A stretch of 10,104 nt of DNA. Source: Akkermansiaceae bacterium. GTDB lineage: Bacteria > Verrucomicrobiota > Verrucomicrobiia > Verrucomicrobiales > Akkermansiaceae. A model generated the notes under the pieces. That model was not told the origin of the DNA. It searched no databases and saw only the letters and a program-made list of their open reading frames with translations. Of this stretch, positions 1 through 5,005 are shown piece after piece. A program made the position numbers and the translations under genes. The DNA lies in NCBI GenBank assembly GCA_023301545.1, contig JALZUI010000036.1:1-10104 (forward strand), written 5' to 3'. Numbering within the stretch: position 1 is the stretch's first letter; every line of letters begins with the position of its first letter.

Positions 1-196
1 AAAACAAAGAGGCTTATTTTACTAAGCTAGGCCACCCCTTCGACTTGATAGGTTGACTTCAAGACGACGCATTACCCTGCGCTCATTACAAGCGAAGCGC
101 AGGAAAGCCGAAGGCAATGGAATGTCACCGTAGGTCAGCACCAGGCATGACACCGCGCTTACTCCGCTTCTAGGCCTCGCGCTCCATTTGACTAGC
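1..196. other. Gene-free, hairpin-rich intergenic stretch at left edge
   Basis: No credible coding frame is seen here. The stretch is richer in G+C than the genes just to its right (33 of 60 bases in line 61-120). It contains a perfect 8-bp inverted repeat, cctgcgct (76-83) and agcgcagg (96-103), around a 12-base loop. The hexamer cattac occurs both before the stem (70-75) and in the loop (84-89). A smaller hairpin, gccgaaggc, lies near 108-115. It could be a dispersed intergenic repeat, the 3' region of the gene at 197-781, or a structured RNA. The sequence alone does not decide between these. Confidence 0.35.
76..103. repeat. Perfect 8-bp inverted repeat (hairpin)
   Basis: The arms cctgcgct (76-83) and agcgcagg (96-103) are exact reverse complements around a 12-base loop. 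No T-run follows on either strand, so it is not a typical intrinsic terminator. It lies downstream of the minus-strand gene ending at 197, so a transcript 3' end or a repetitive-element stem are both possible. Confidence 0.5.
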
Positions 197-781
197 TCAC
201 TTCGATCTACCTTTCAGCAACATGAAGCCGAGAACAACAATCAGCCCCACGATTCCAAGCAACCACCACGGAAAGGAAGCTGCATTGATTCCATGACCCT
301 CTATATGCTCTTGTTGGTATTTCTTAACAGCTTCGATATGCTCTTTAGTATGATAATATACTTTTAATCCTTGAGGCACTGGATGCCCTATTTTTTCTAA
401 ATATTTAGTAGATATACCGTGAGTTTCAATGCGCCCCTTACGATCAAGTAAATAACAATAAAAGGAATCTTTAGCTTCGGGCCGAGCCATCAGTGCCAGA
501 ATTTTAGAGCTACGGTAAATTGGCAACCCTTCTTGATCAGCATAGTATGCAATATAAGGTTCTATTGGCTCGGAGAGTATCTCATTTAAATTATCTCCAT
601 CTTTGACGTTTATAATTTCACTCAGCTCGTTTGGAAAACTATTATGTGTTTTGTAATACATCATCAAGTTTCCTCTGAACGATATTCCAGCTTTAGTGTA
701 ATCACTCATTAAACCGTGAGCAAAAGCGGTACTTGTAAAAAACAATTGAATTATTACGAATATGATAATTTGTATTCTCAT
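197..781 (-). CDS. Exported protein with C-terminal membrane anchor, unknown function
   Basis: The 194-residue protein is not recognised as a known family. Residues 1-21 form a signal peptide (MRIQ, a long hydrophobic run, then TAFA before HG). The C-terminus has one membrane helix at about 172-189 followed by KGRSK. The body should therefore sit outside the cytoplasmic membrane, tethered by its C-terminal end. Residues 30-60 (a YYKTHNSFPNEL-like stretch) recall the start of pilin-like or pseudopilin globular domains, but the usual N-terminal methylation motif is absent. A good ribosome site, GGGGAG, lies six bases before the ATG at 781. It follows the small gene at 877-1125 on the same strand with a 95-base gap, so co-transcription is possible but unproven. 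It is clearly A+T-rich compared with genes to the right. Confidence 0.8.
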   Translation of the reverse strand: MRIQIIIFVIIQLFFTSTAFAHGLMSDYTKAGISFRGNLMMYYKTHNSFPNELSEIINVKDGDNLNEILSEPIEPYIAYYADQEGLPIYRSSKILALMARPEAKDSFYCYLLDRKGRIETHGISTKYLEKIGHPVPQGLKVYYHTKEHIEAVKKYQQEHIEGHGINAASFPWWLLGIVGLIVVLGFMLLKGRSK

Positions 782-810
782 TTTATTCTCCCCAAGGTTT
801 TGAAGTGGCT

Positions 811-843
811 CTTAATCGGCGAATTGTTTTAGTGCTGATTAAG
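811..843. repeat. 10-bp inverted repeat between two minus-strand genes
   Basis: cttaatcggc (811-820) and gctgattaag (834-843) pair over ten positions with one G-T wobble, around a 13-base loop. On the minus strand the stem is followed by AGCCACTTC, with no T-run. A rho-independent terminator for the gene at 877-1125 is therefore doubtful. An operator upstream of the gene starting at 781, or an mRNA-processing hairpin, are alternatives. Confidence 0.45.
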
Positions 844-876
844 GGACTGGTCTGATTTTTCACCCAAGGTATAGCT

Positions 877-1125
877 TCACGAAGCAACTATCGTTAGATC
901 ATTTATTATCTCCAAATAATGTTTAGACAAATTCAATTGCTTCCCAATCGACTTAAGTTCTAACAGTTCTTCAGCTATAAGCGCAACATCGAACTCATAG
1001 TAATTCTCGGCAATAGTCTCAACAGCTATACCCACCTCTCCCGCGTTGATCATGCTAGTGATAAATTCTTTTCCAGCGGGTTGTGGATCATTTTTTTCAA
1101 TTAGGTTTATTAAAAATTGTCTCAT
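877..1125 (-). CDS. Small MafI-like immunity protein (tentative)
   Basis: I chose the ATG at 1125, giving 82 residues. An in-frame TTG at 1173 would give 98 residues, but the added N-terminus is basic and looks uncoded. No strong ribosome site supports either. The protein is small, acidic and predicted all-helical, with no signal peptide. The central part (residues 28-46: a GE turn, then GIAVETIAENYYEFD) and the following helix ending in LNLSKHYLEII resemble MafI-type immunity proteins. Members of that family typically carry a turn-GE/P-G-A-E-x-hydrophobic pattern followed by an acidic Y/D segment. MafI proteins neutralise toxins of polymorphic toxin systems, but no toxin gene is visible here. 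The family call is from pattern memory, without a search; an unrelated small cytoplasmic protein is possible. Confidence 0.6.
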   Translation of the reverse strand: MRQFLINLIEKNDPQPAGKEFITSMINAGEVGIAVETIAENYYEFDVALIAEELLELKSIGKQLNLSKHYLEIINDLTIVAS

Positions 1126-1229
1126 TTTAATTCGGGGAAAACGCGGTAATGACACCTTCGCCACGTGGTTCAACGGTTGCTCTAATAAATAATATCATTC
1201 GTCTTCCATGAGAAGGGTATGTCAATGGT

Positions 1230-1904
1230 TTATTCGGACGTAACACTTTGCAGAGGTTTCGGCTCTCTGACTAGGGGAGGGATTCCTGCTTTTTCTAAAG
1301 CTTGTTGGCGCAACTCCCCTCGGAGTTTATCTTTTGGGTCTAATGACAAATGCTTGTAGCCTTCAGGTGGCTTCACTTTCGTATCAGAGTCTTTCGCTAG
1401 TCGCCCCCCAATTGTGGGTTTAGTTTTTCCAGACCTATCATAGATGCCAAACCTTAATATATAAGGCTTTTCATCATTCATAGACGAGCTAAATGACAAA
1501 TATACTCCATAATCCCCAACTTGAGCCCATGCTCCTATTTTCTCTTCCTGATTGGGTTTAATGAAAGGTTGAAAAAGCTTTTTAAATTCTCCAACCTTTT
1601 TTACAGCTTCTGGCTCGGTATAGAAAGCTCTGCCGTAATAAGAAATAAGATTAATTTGTTCACTATCATGAGTGGTAAATTGAATATCCCCTTTATCTAG
1701 CTTCAGAGTTTGATCATTAAACTTTATGCTTAGCTCCACATCTGATTCTTGACATTTTTTATGTCCTCCCAATCTCCATACAGGATGAAAACCATCATCA
1801 AAAACGCTTTTCCATGAGAGGTTATCTGATATCGTTAATGTCTTCTGCTCAGCCAAGCAGAGACAGTGTAGCAGGATGATCAGAATTGAAAAATAAAGTT
1901 TCAT
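1230..1904 (-). CDS. Exported protein of unknown function
   Basis: The 224-residue protein begins with a clear signal peptide (MKLYFSILIILL, then CLCLA before EQK). Cleavage after residue 18 is the simplest reading. The cysteines at the end of the hydrophobic stretch make a lipoprotein conceivable, but the lipobox is poor. The mature part is hydrophilic, with alternating beta-type segments (residues 50-170) and one Cys at about position 51. It ends in a charged, Pro-rich tail (PEGYKHL, DPKDKLRGEL, then PLVREPKPL). No domain is recognised. The ATG at 1904 has only A-rich sequence upstream and no Shine-Dalgarno motif. The gene is A+T-rich (21 of 60 G+C in line 1681-1740), like its neighbours. 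It lies about 100 bases upstream of the small immunity-like gene on the same strand. Confidence 0.8.
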   Translation of the reverse strand: MKLYFSILIILLHCLCLAEQKTLTISDNLSWKSVFDDGFHPVWRLGGHKKCQESDVELSIKFNDQTLKLDKGDIQFTTHDSEQINLISYYGRAFYTEPEAVKKVGEFKKLFQPFIKPNQEEKIGAWAQVGDYGVYLSFSSSMNDEKPYILRFGIYDRSGKTKPTIGGRLAKDSDTKVKPPEGYKHLSLDPKDKLRGELRQQALEKAGIPPLVREPKPLQSVTSE

Positions 1905-2010
1905 TTCATATCTTTATGGTCAGTCTCTTTCGCGGGAAGGAGTATGACCCAAACACATAAAAAGAAGGCCATTCGTCAAGATCAAAATAGTTTTCACAGC
2001 GCAACACGCA

Positions 2011-2062
2011 ACCCAAAAAACATCAAGGATGACTCCCCCCCGTATCATAGAGAAATTAGAAC
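2011..2062 (+). repeat. 52-bp direct repeat, copy 1 (left of PEP-CTERM gene)
   Basis: This sequence recurs at 2929-2980 in the same orientation with 45 of 52 bases identical (offset 918). The best-conserved blocks are aaaaacatcaagg and catagagaaattaga. It lies in the intergenic region between the gene starting at 1904 and the end of the PEP-CTERM gene. Together the copies bracket the PEP-CTERM gene and its promoter region. Confidence 0.85.
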
Positions 2063-2073
2063 GGTAATACAAG

Positions 2074-2098
2074 AAGCCCCACCGAAGAGGCAGGGCTT
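2074..2098 (-). terminator. Possible intrinsic terminator of the PEP-CTERM gene
   Basis: aagccc (2074-2079) pairs with gggctt (2093-2098). On the minus strand an inner CC/GG pair closes around the loop TCTTC. The stem is followed by CTTGTATTACC, only moderately T-rich. The position, about 70 bases past the stop codon of the gene at 2166-2774, suits a terminator. The short stem with an internal 2x2 mismatch keeps confidence modest. Confidence 0.4.
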
Positions 2099-2165
2099 GA
2101 GTTGAATCATATGAGCGTCACAGGGACGCGCAACACGATTGATATTTAGCGTAACTTGTTTAGTT

Positions 2166-2774
2166 CTATCGCTTGCGACGCGCAAGAAGAGCTAGTCCAC
2201 CAAGGCCTAGAAGTGCTGCTGAGGAAGGCTCAGGAACAGTATCAAATGTGATGGCGAAATTAAAGTTCCCTCCAGAGCTTCTTGATGGATCCGCTGATAA
2301 GGATGTGATCGTGTAAGAGTTTAGTGAAGCGTCGACAGGAGTGGCTATATCATCATTGCCACCATTAGCGTTAGAATTAGATATCGTTGTTCCGCTAACG
2401 TCAAATTGAGCTCCAACGTTACTGACTCGTATATCGCGCCAGCTATCAAAAGCAACGGATTCATTGATGAAATTAGAATTTAGACTTGTTACCGAGAAGG
2501 AAGCAAAGTCGATTTCTACATCAACGGTCTCACCCGCACCCGAATATGTAAACAAGTTAGACGTATCACTTACACCTGCACTTAAGGTTACTGTCTGATT
2601 CCATGTAAATTCAAAGTCAACAACTCCATCAGCGTCTACATCTACTAGTGATGTTCTTGTTGTCAGGTCGTTTGTGTTACCTCCTATACCAGTATTATTA
2701 AAGGCGATAAACGTAGTAGCGTTTGATACGAGTGTTAATGTCGAAATTACAGCGAGAGTAGTTATTTTTTTCAT
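2166..2774 (-). CDS. PEP-CTERM sorting domain protein (exported, surface or matrix)
   Basis: The 202-residue protein has an N-terminal signal peptide (MKKITTLAVISTLTLVSNA) and a canonical C-terminal PEP-CTERM signal: VPEPSS at 180-185, a Gly/Leu/Ala helix to about 198, then RRKR at the very end. In this system an exosortase (EpsH/XrtA type) recognises and cleaves the Pro-Glu-Pro motif during transit to the envelope or exopolysaccharide matrix; no exosortase is in the window. The body is Ser/Thr/Asn-rich, Cys-free and probably all beta. Residues 45-53 read DVDADGVVD, matching the DxDxDGxxD calcium-binding loop. No Shine-Dalgarno sequence precedes the ATG at 2774; the leader is very A+T-rich. 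The gene has its own promoter-like region and lies between two 52-bp direct repeats, suggesting it was inserted or duplicated as a unit. The specific function is unknown. Confidence 0.9.
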   Translation of the reverse strand: MKKITTLAVISTLTLVSNATTFIAFNNTGIGGNTNDLTTRTSLVDVDADGVVDFEFTWNQTVTLSAGVSDTSNLFTYSGAGETVDVEIDFASFSVTSLNSNFINESVAFDSWRDIRVSNVGAQFDVSGTTISNSNANGGNDDIATPVDASLNSYTITSLSADPSRSSGGNFNFAITFDTVPEPSSAALLGLGGLALLARRKR

Positions 2775-2799
2775 TTTATATTAATTTTGAGGTTTTTTT

Positions 2800-2833
2800 C
2801 CTAATTAGGCGTGAAGAGTGGGAATTCACTCTT
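2800..2833 (-). promoter_or_regulatory. Two palindromes in the PEP-CTERM gene leader
   Basis: aagagtg (2814-2820) and cactctt (2827-2833) form a perfect 7-bp inverted repeat with a 6-base loop. Next to it, cctaattagg (2800-2809) is a perfect 10-bp palindrome, followed on the minus strand by a run of seven A. Both lie between the inferred promoter (2840-2868) and the ATG at 2774. They would form the start of the 5' untranslated mRNA, or a dyad operator just downstream of the transcription start. Confidence 0.4.
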
Positions 2834-2839
2834 AAATAA

Positions 2840-2868
2840 TAGATAAAGCATGCAGACGAATGAGTCAA
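2840..2868 (-). promoter_or_regulatory. Candidate sigma-70-like promoter for the PEP-CTERM gene
   Basis: Read on the minus strand, TTGACT (2868-2863) and TATCTA (2845-2840) are separated by exactly 17 bases. The -35 is close to consensus; the -10 is weak. Transcription would begin near 2833, where the leader hairpin starts, giving an untranslated leader of about 60 bases. This is inferred from sequence only. Confidence 0.35.
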
Positions 2869-2928
2869 TAACTAAAACACCCCCGTAACCTGACCCACGT
2901 TGAGCCAAATAGAATGACCCCGTAGAAA

Positions 2929-2980
2929 ACCCGAAAAACATCAAGGTTGACTCTCCCCCATTCCATAGAGAAATTAGAGC
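2929..2980 (+). repeat. 52-bp direct repeat, copy 2 (abuts folK start)
   Basis: This copy matches 2011-2062 at 45 of 52 positions and ends one base before the folK ATG at 2982. It probably holds the folK ribosome-binding and promoter-proximal region; a TTGACT hexamer lies at 2947-2952, which reads ATGACT in copy 1. Its plus-strand frame is in phase with folK but is closed by a TAG at 2910-2912 and has no start codon, so it does not extend folK. Confidence 0.85.
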
Positions 2981-2981
2981 C

Positions 2982-3500
2982 ATGCATGAAGTCGCCATCG
3001 CCCTAGGCACGAACCTTGGAGAACGCCTCCAAAACTTAATCGCTGCCTGCTCCGCCTTCCAGCCGCTCCGAGCCTCCGACCGCTGGTACCAATCCTCAGT
3101 GTACGCCACTAGCCCCGTCGGGTGTCCCGAGGGCTCCCCGGACTTCTATAATGCGGTCATTGTCTTCGACTACAGCGGTTCACCCGAGGAACTCCTAAGT
3201 GAATGCAAGGCCATCGAACAACAACAAGGGCGCGACCTTAAGCTTAATATTACCAACGCCCCACGCCCTATTGACGCTGACATTCTTTACTTTGGAGCTC
3301 ACACCCGCAGTAGCGAGAGTCTAACAATCCCACATCCGCGTATGCTTCAGCGTCGCTTCGTCCTTGAACCGTTGGCGGAAATTCGCCCAGACCATCAACT
3401 CCCCAACGCCACACTCAGCGTTCAAGAATTACTCCTTCAACTCGATTCTGCGGAGCCACCATTGACTCACATCACTAATAATTGGTATACTGAGGCATGA
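2982..3500 (+). CDS. folK: FolK, 2-amino-4-hydroxy-6-hydroxymethyldihydropteridine pyrophosphokinase
   Basis: The enzyme transfers pyrophosphate from ATP to 6-hydroxymethyl-7,8-dihydropterin in cytoplasmic folate synthesis. The 172-residue protein has normal family length. Family motifs are in order: ALGTNLG (7-13), YATSPVG (41-47), FYNAV (55-59), GRDL (83-86), PRPIDADIL (94-102) and PHPRMLQRRFVLEPLAEI (117-134). Asp98 and Asp100 match the magnesium-binding pair of the E. coli enzyme (D95/D97), and Arg95 matches its R92. The ATG at 2982 is the only sensible start: the frame upstream has no start codon and closes at 2910. The ribosome site is weak. It is the first gene of the plus-strand operon, and its last four bases overlap the start of panB (ATGA), implying translational coupling. 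Confidence 0.95.
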   Translation: MHEVAIALGTNLGERLQNLIAACSAFQPLRASDRWYQSSVYATSPVGCPEGSPDFYNAVIVFDYSGSPEELLSECKAIEQQQGRDLKLNITNAPRPIDADILYFGAHTRSSESLTIPHPRMLQRRFVLEPLAEIRPDHQLPNATLSVQELLLQLDSAEPPLTHITNNWYTEA

Positions 3501-4270
3501 AAATCACAGCTGAGCAGATCAAAAGCAGAAAAACCTCTAAAGGTGACGCGCCGATTGCGGCCCTCACCGCCTACGACTACCCCACCGCGAGGCTATTAGA
3601 TGAAGGAGGGATCGACATCCTTCTGGTCGGGGACTCGCTCGGCATGGTGGTGCTGGGGTATGAGGACACAACCCAGGTCACTATGGATCACATGCTACAT
3701 CACGTGGCCGCCGTCGCCCGTGGAACGCAAAACGCCCTAGTCCTAGGTGACCTTCCGATCAATACTTATAACACCCCTGAGCAAGCCGTCGCTAATGCCC
3801 AAAGCCTAATTTACGTCGGTGCAGATGCGGTCAAACTAGAAGGAGGCCGTGAAAAAGAGGCCGAAATCAACGCCGTTATTAATGCCGGCATCCCTGTCGT
3901 AGGGCATCTAGGAATGCTCCCCCAAAGCGTCAAAGAAGAAGGCGGATATAAGAAAAAAGGAAAGACTCAGGAACAAGTAGAAGCCCTCATCGATTCCGCC
4001 AAATGCCTTGAGAAGGCCGGCTGTATCGCCATCGTATTAGAGAGCGTCGTCCCAGAGGCAGCTCAAGCGATCACTGACGCCATAACGATCCCTACCATCG
4101 GAATCGGTTGCGGACGGACAACAACCGACGGAGAAGTAGCAGTCATCACCGACCTCGTTGGCTCGTACCCCTGGTTTGTTCCTCCATTCGCCACGCCCCG
4201 CGCCTCTGTAGCCAAAGATATCGAACAAGCGATCCAAGGCTACATTAGCCATATTGGTAAAAAGGTTTAG
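3497..4270 (+). CDS. panB: PanB, 3-methyl-2-oxobutanoate hydroxymethyltransferase
   Basis: This cytoplasmic enzyme makes ketopantoate from 2-oxoisovalerate and 5,10-methylene-tetrahydrofolate, the first committed step to pantothenate and coenzyme A. The 257-residue protein is full length for the family. Visible motifs are LTAYDYPTARLLDE (23-36), LLVGDSLGMVVLGY (42-55), GDLP (84-87), VKLEGG (112-117) and GHLGMLPQSV (136-145), then LESV (181-184). Metal and substrate residues corresponding to E. coli D45, D84, K112, E114 and E181 are present at D46, D85, K113, E115 and E182. The nucleotide-like turn IGIGCG (201-206) has Cys where Ala is usual. It overlaps folK by four bases; FolK feeds synthesis of the folate cofactor that PanB consumes. 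panC is not next to it. Confidence 0.96.
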   Translation: MKITAEQIKSRKTSKGDAPIAALTAYDYPTARLLDEGGIDILLVGDSLGMVVLGYEDTTQVTMDHMLHHVAAVARGTQNALVLGDLPINTYNTPEQAVANAQSLIYVGADAVKLEGGREKEAEINAVINAGIPVVGHLGMLPQSVKEEGGYKKKGKTQEQVEALIDSAKCLEKAGCIAIVLESVVPEAAQAITDAITIPTIGIGCGRTTTDGEVAVITDLVGSYPWFVPPFATPRASVAKDIEQAIQGYISHIGKKV

Positions 4271-4277
4271 TCGAGTT

Positions 4278-4988
4278 ATGCGATTTCTAATCTTCACCCT
4301 CCTAGTTGCGCTTTGTAGCTACGCGCAACAAATTGCCACAATCGAACATGAAGGCGCAACCTATCGCACCTTTACAGCCTCGCCTGGAGAGGTTCATTTA
4401 CACTGGAAAAATGCTCAGGGGGGAAAACTAAAAACCTTCACTGCTCTCTCCACTTACCTTACATCGCAAAGTATATCGCCCATAATGTTCACCAATGCAG
4501 GGTTATATGAAGACACGGAAACCCCTTGCGGTCTCCACATTGAAGCGGGATCAGAATTCACACCTCTTAACCTACGAGATGCCCCAGGCAACTTTTACCT
4601 TAAGCCCAACGGAGTCTTTTTCATCAGTGAGCAGAAGGCACAAATCTTAGAGAGCTCAGCATACTCTAAGGCTCAGTTATCACCCCGCCTGGCAGTGCAA
4701 TCAGGGCCTCTCCTCCTGGATAAGGGAAAAATACATCCCAAATTTAACAAAGGCTCTTCTAGTAAACTACTGCGGAGCGGAATAGGAATTAACCAAGAAG
4801 GGCATGTTGTGTTCGCCATAACGGACACAGGAGAAGTCGTCAATTTTCACCAATTCGCGAGCCTCTTCCTCCACCTCGGATGCCAAGATGCACTCTTTCT
4901 CGATGGTAACATTTCCCAAATGACCACCAACGCGGCTAAGGCTCACAATAAGAATTACGCCGCTATGTTTGCGATTTACAAAAAGTAA
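4278..4988 (+). CDS. Exported phosphodiester glycosidase family protein (DUF2233/NAGPA-like)
   Basis: I chose the ATG at 4278, seven bases after the panB stop. A TTG at 4254 would add eight residues and overlap panB, with no better ribosome site. The 236-residue protein starts with a signal peptide (MRFLIFTLLVALCSYA before QQ) and so acts in the periplasm or outside. Motifs typical of the phosphodiester glycosidase fold follow: FTNAGLY (71-77), PCGLHIEAG (83-91), GNFYLKPNGVF (104-114), QSGPLLL (141-147), RSGIGIN (166-172) and ALFLDGNIS (205-213). The family includes the mammalian uncovering enzyme that removes GlcNAc from GlcNAc-phosphomannose and bacterial exopolysaccharide or cell-wall proteins. 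The substrate here is unknown. It is probably translated from the folK-panB message. Confidence 0.85.
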   Translation: MRFLIFTLLVALCSYAQQIATIEHEGATYRTFTASPGEVHLHWKNAQGGKLKTFTALSTYLTSQSISPIMFTNAGLYEDTETPCGLHIEAGSEFTPLNLRDAPGNFYLKPNGVFFISEQKAQILESSAYSKAQLSPRLAVQSGPLLLDKGKIHPKFNKGSSSKLLRSGIGINQEGHVVFAITDTGEVVNFHQFASLFLHLGCQDALFLDGNISQMTTNAAKAHNKNYAAMFAIYKK

Positions 4989-5005
4989 TTCCAGCTAATC
5001 ACACT

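Noticed and set aside
1126..1173. TTG at 1173 as start of the immunity-like gene
   Set aside because: The extra 16 residues are basic and do not look like part of the domain. The ATG at 1125 gives the expected size of about 80 residues, though neither start has a clear ribosome site.
1..1229. Integron cassette array with attC sites between the small unknown genes
   Set aside because: The genes are small and of unknown function, but no paired RYYYAAC/GTTRRRY core sites were found in the gaps. The one GTTAGAT is inside a coding sequence.
128..2899. Inverted match of cgtaggtcag (near 129) to the complement of ctgacccacg (2890-2899) as element ends
   Set aside because: The match is only ten bases with a mismatch, with no further similarity around it; this is expected by chance.
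2801..3109. Minus-strand reading frame of 102 codons across the folK leader and 5' end
   Set aside because: It overlaps the well-supported folK coding sequence, starts inside it without a ribosome site, and its product resembles no family. The equivalent frame in the other 52-bp repeat copy is closed by a stop.
4254..4277. TTG at 4254 as start of the phosphodiester glycosidase
   Set aside because: It would overlap panB and add charged residues before the signal peptide without a better ribosome site. The ATG at 4278 gives a normal signal peptide.
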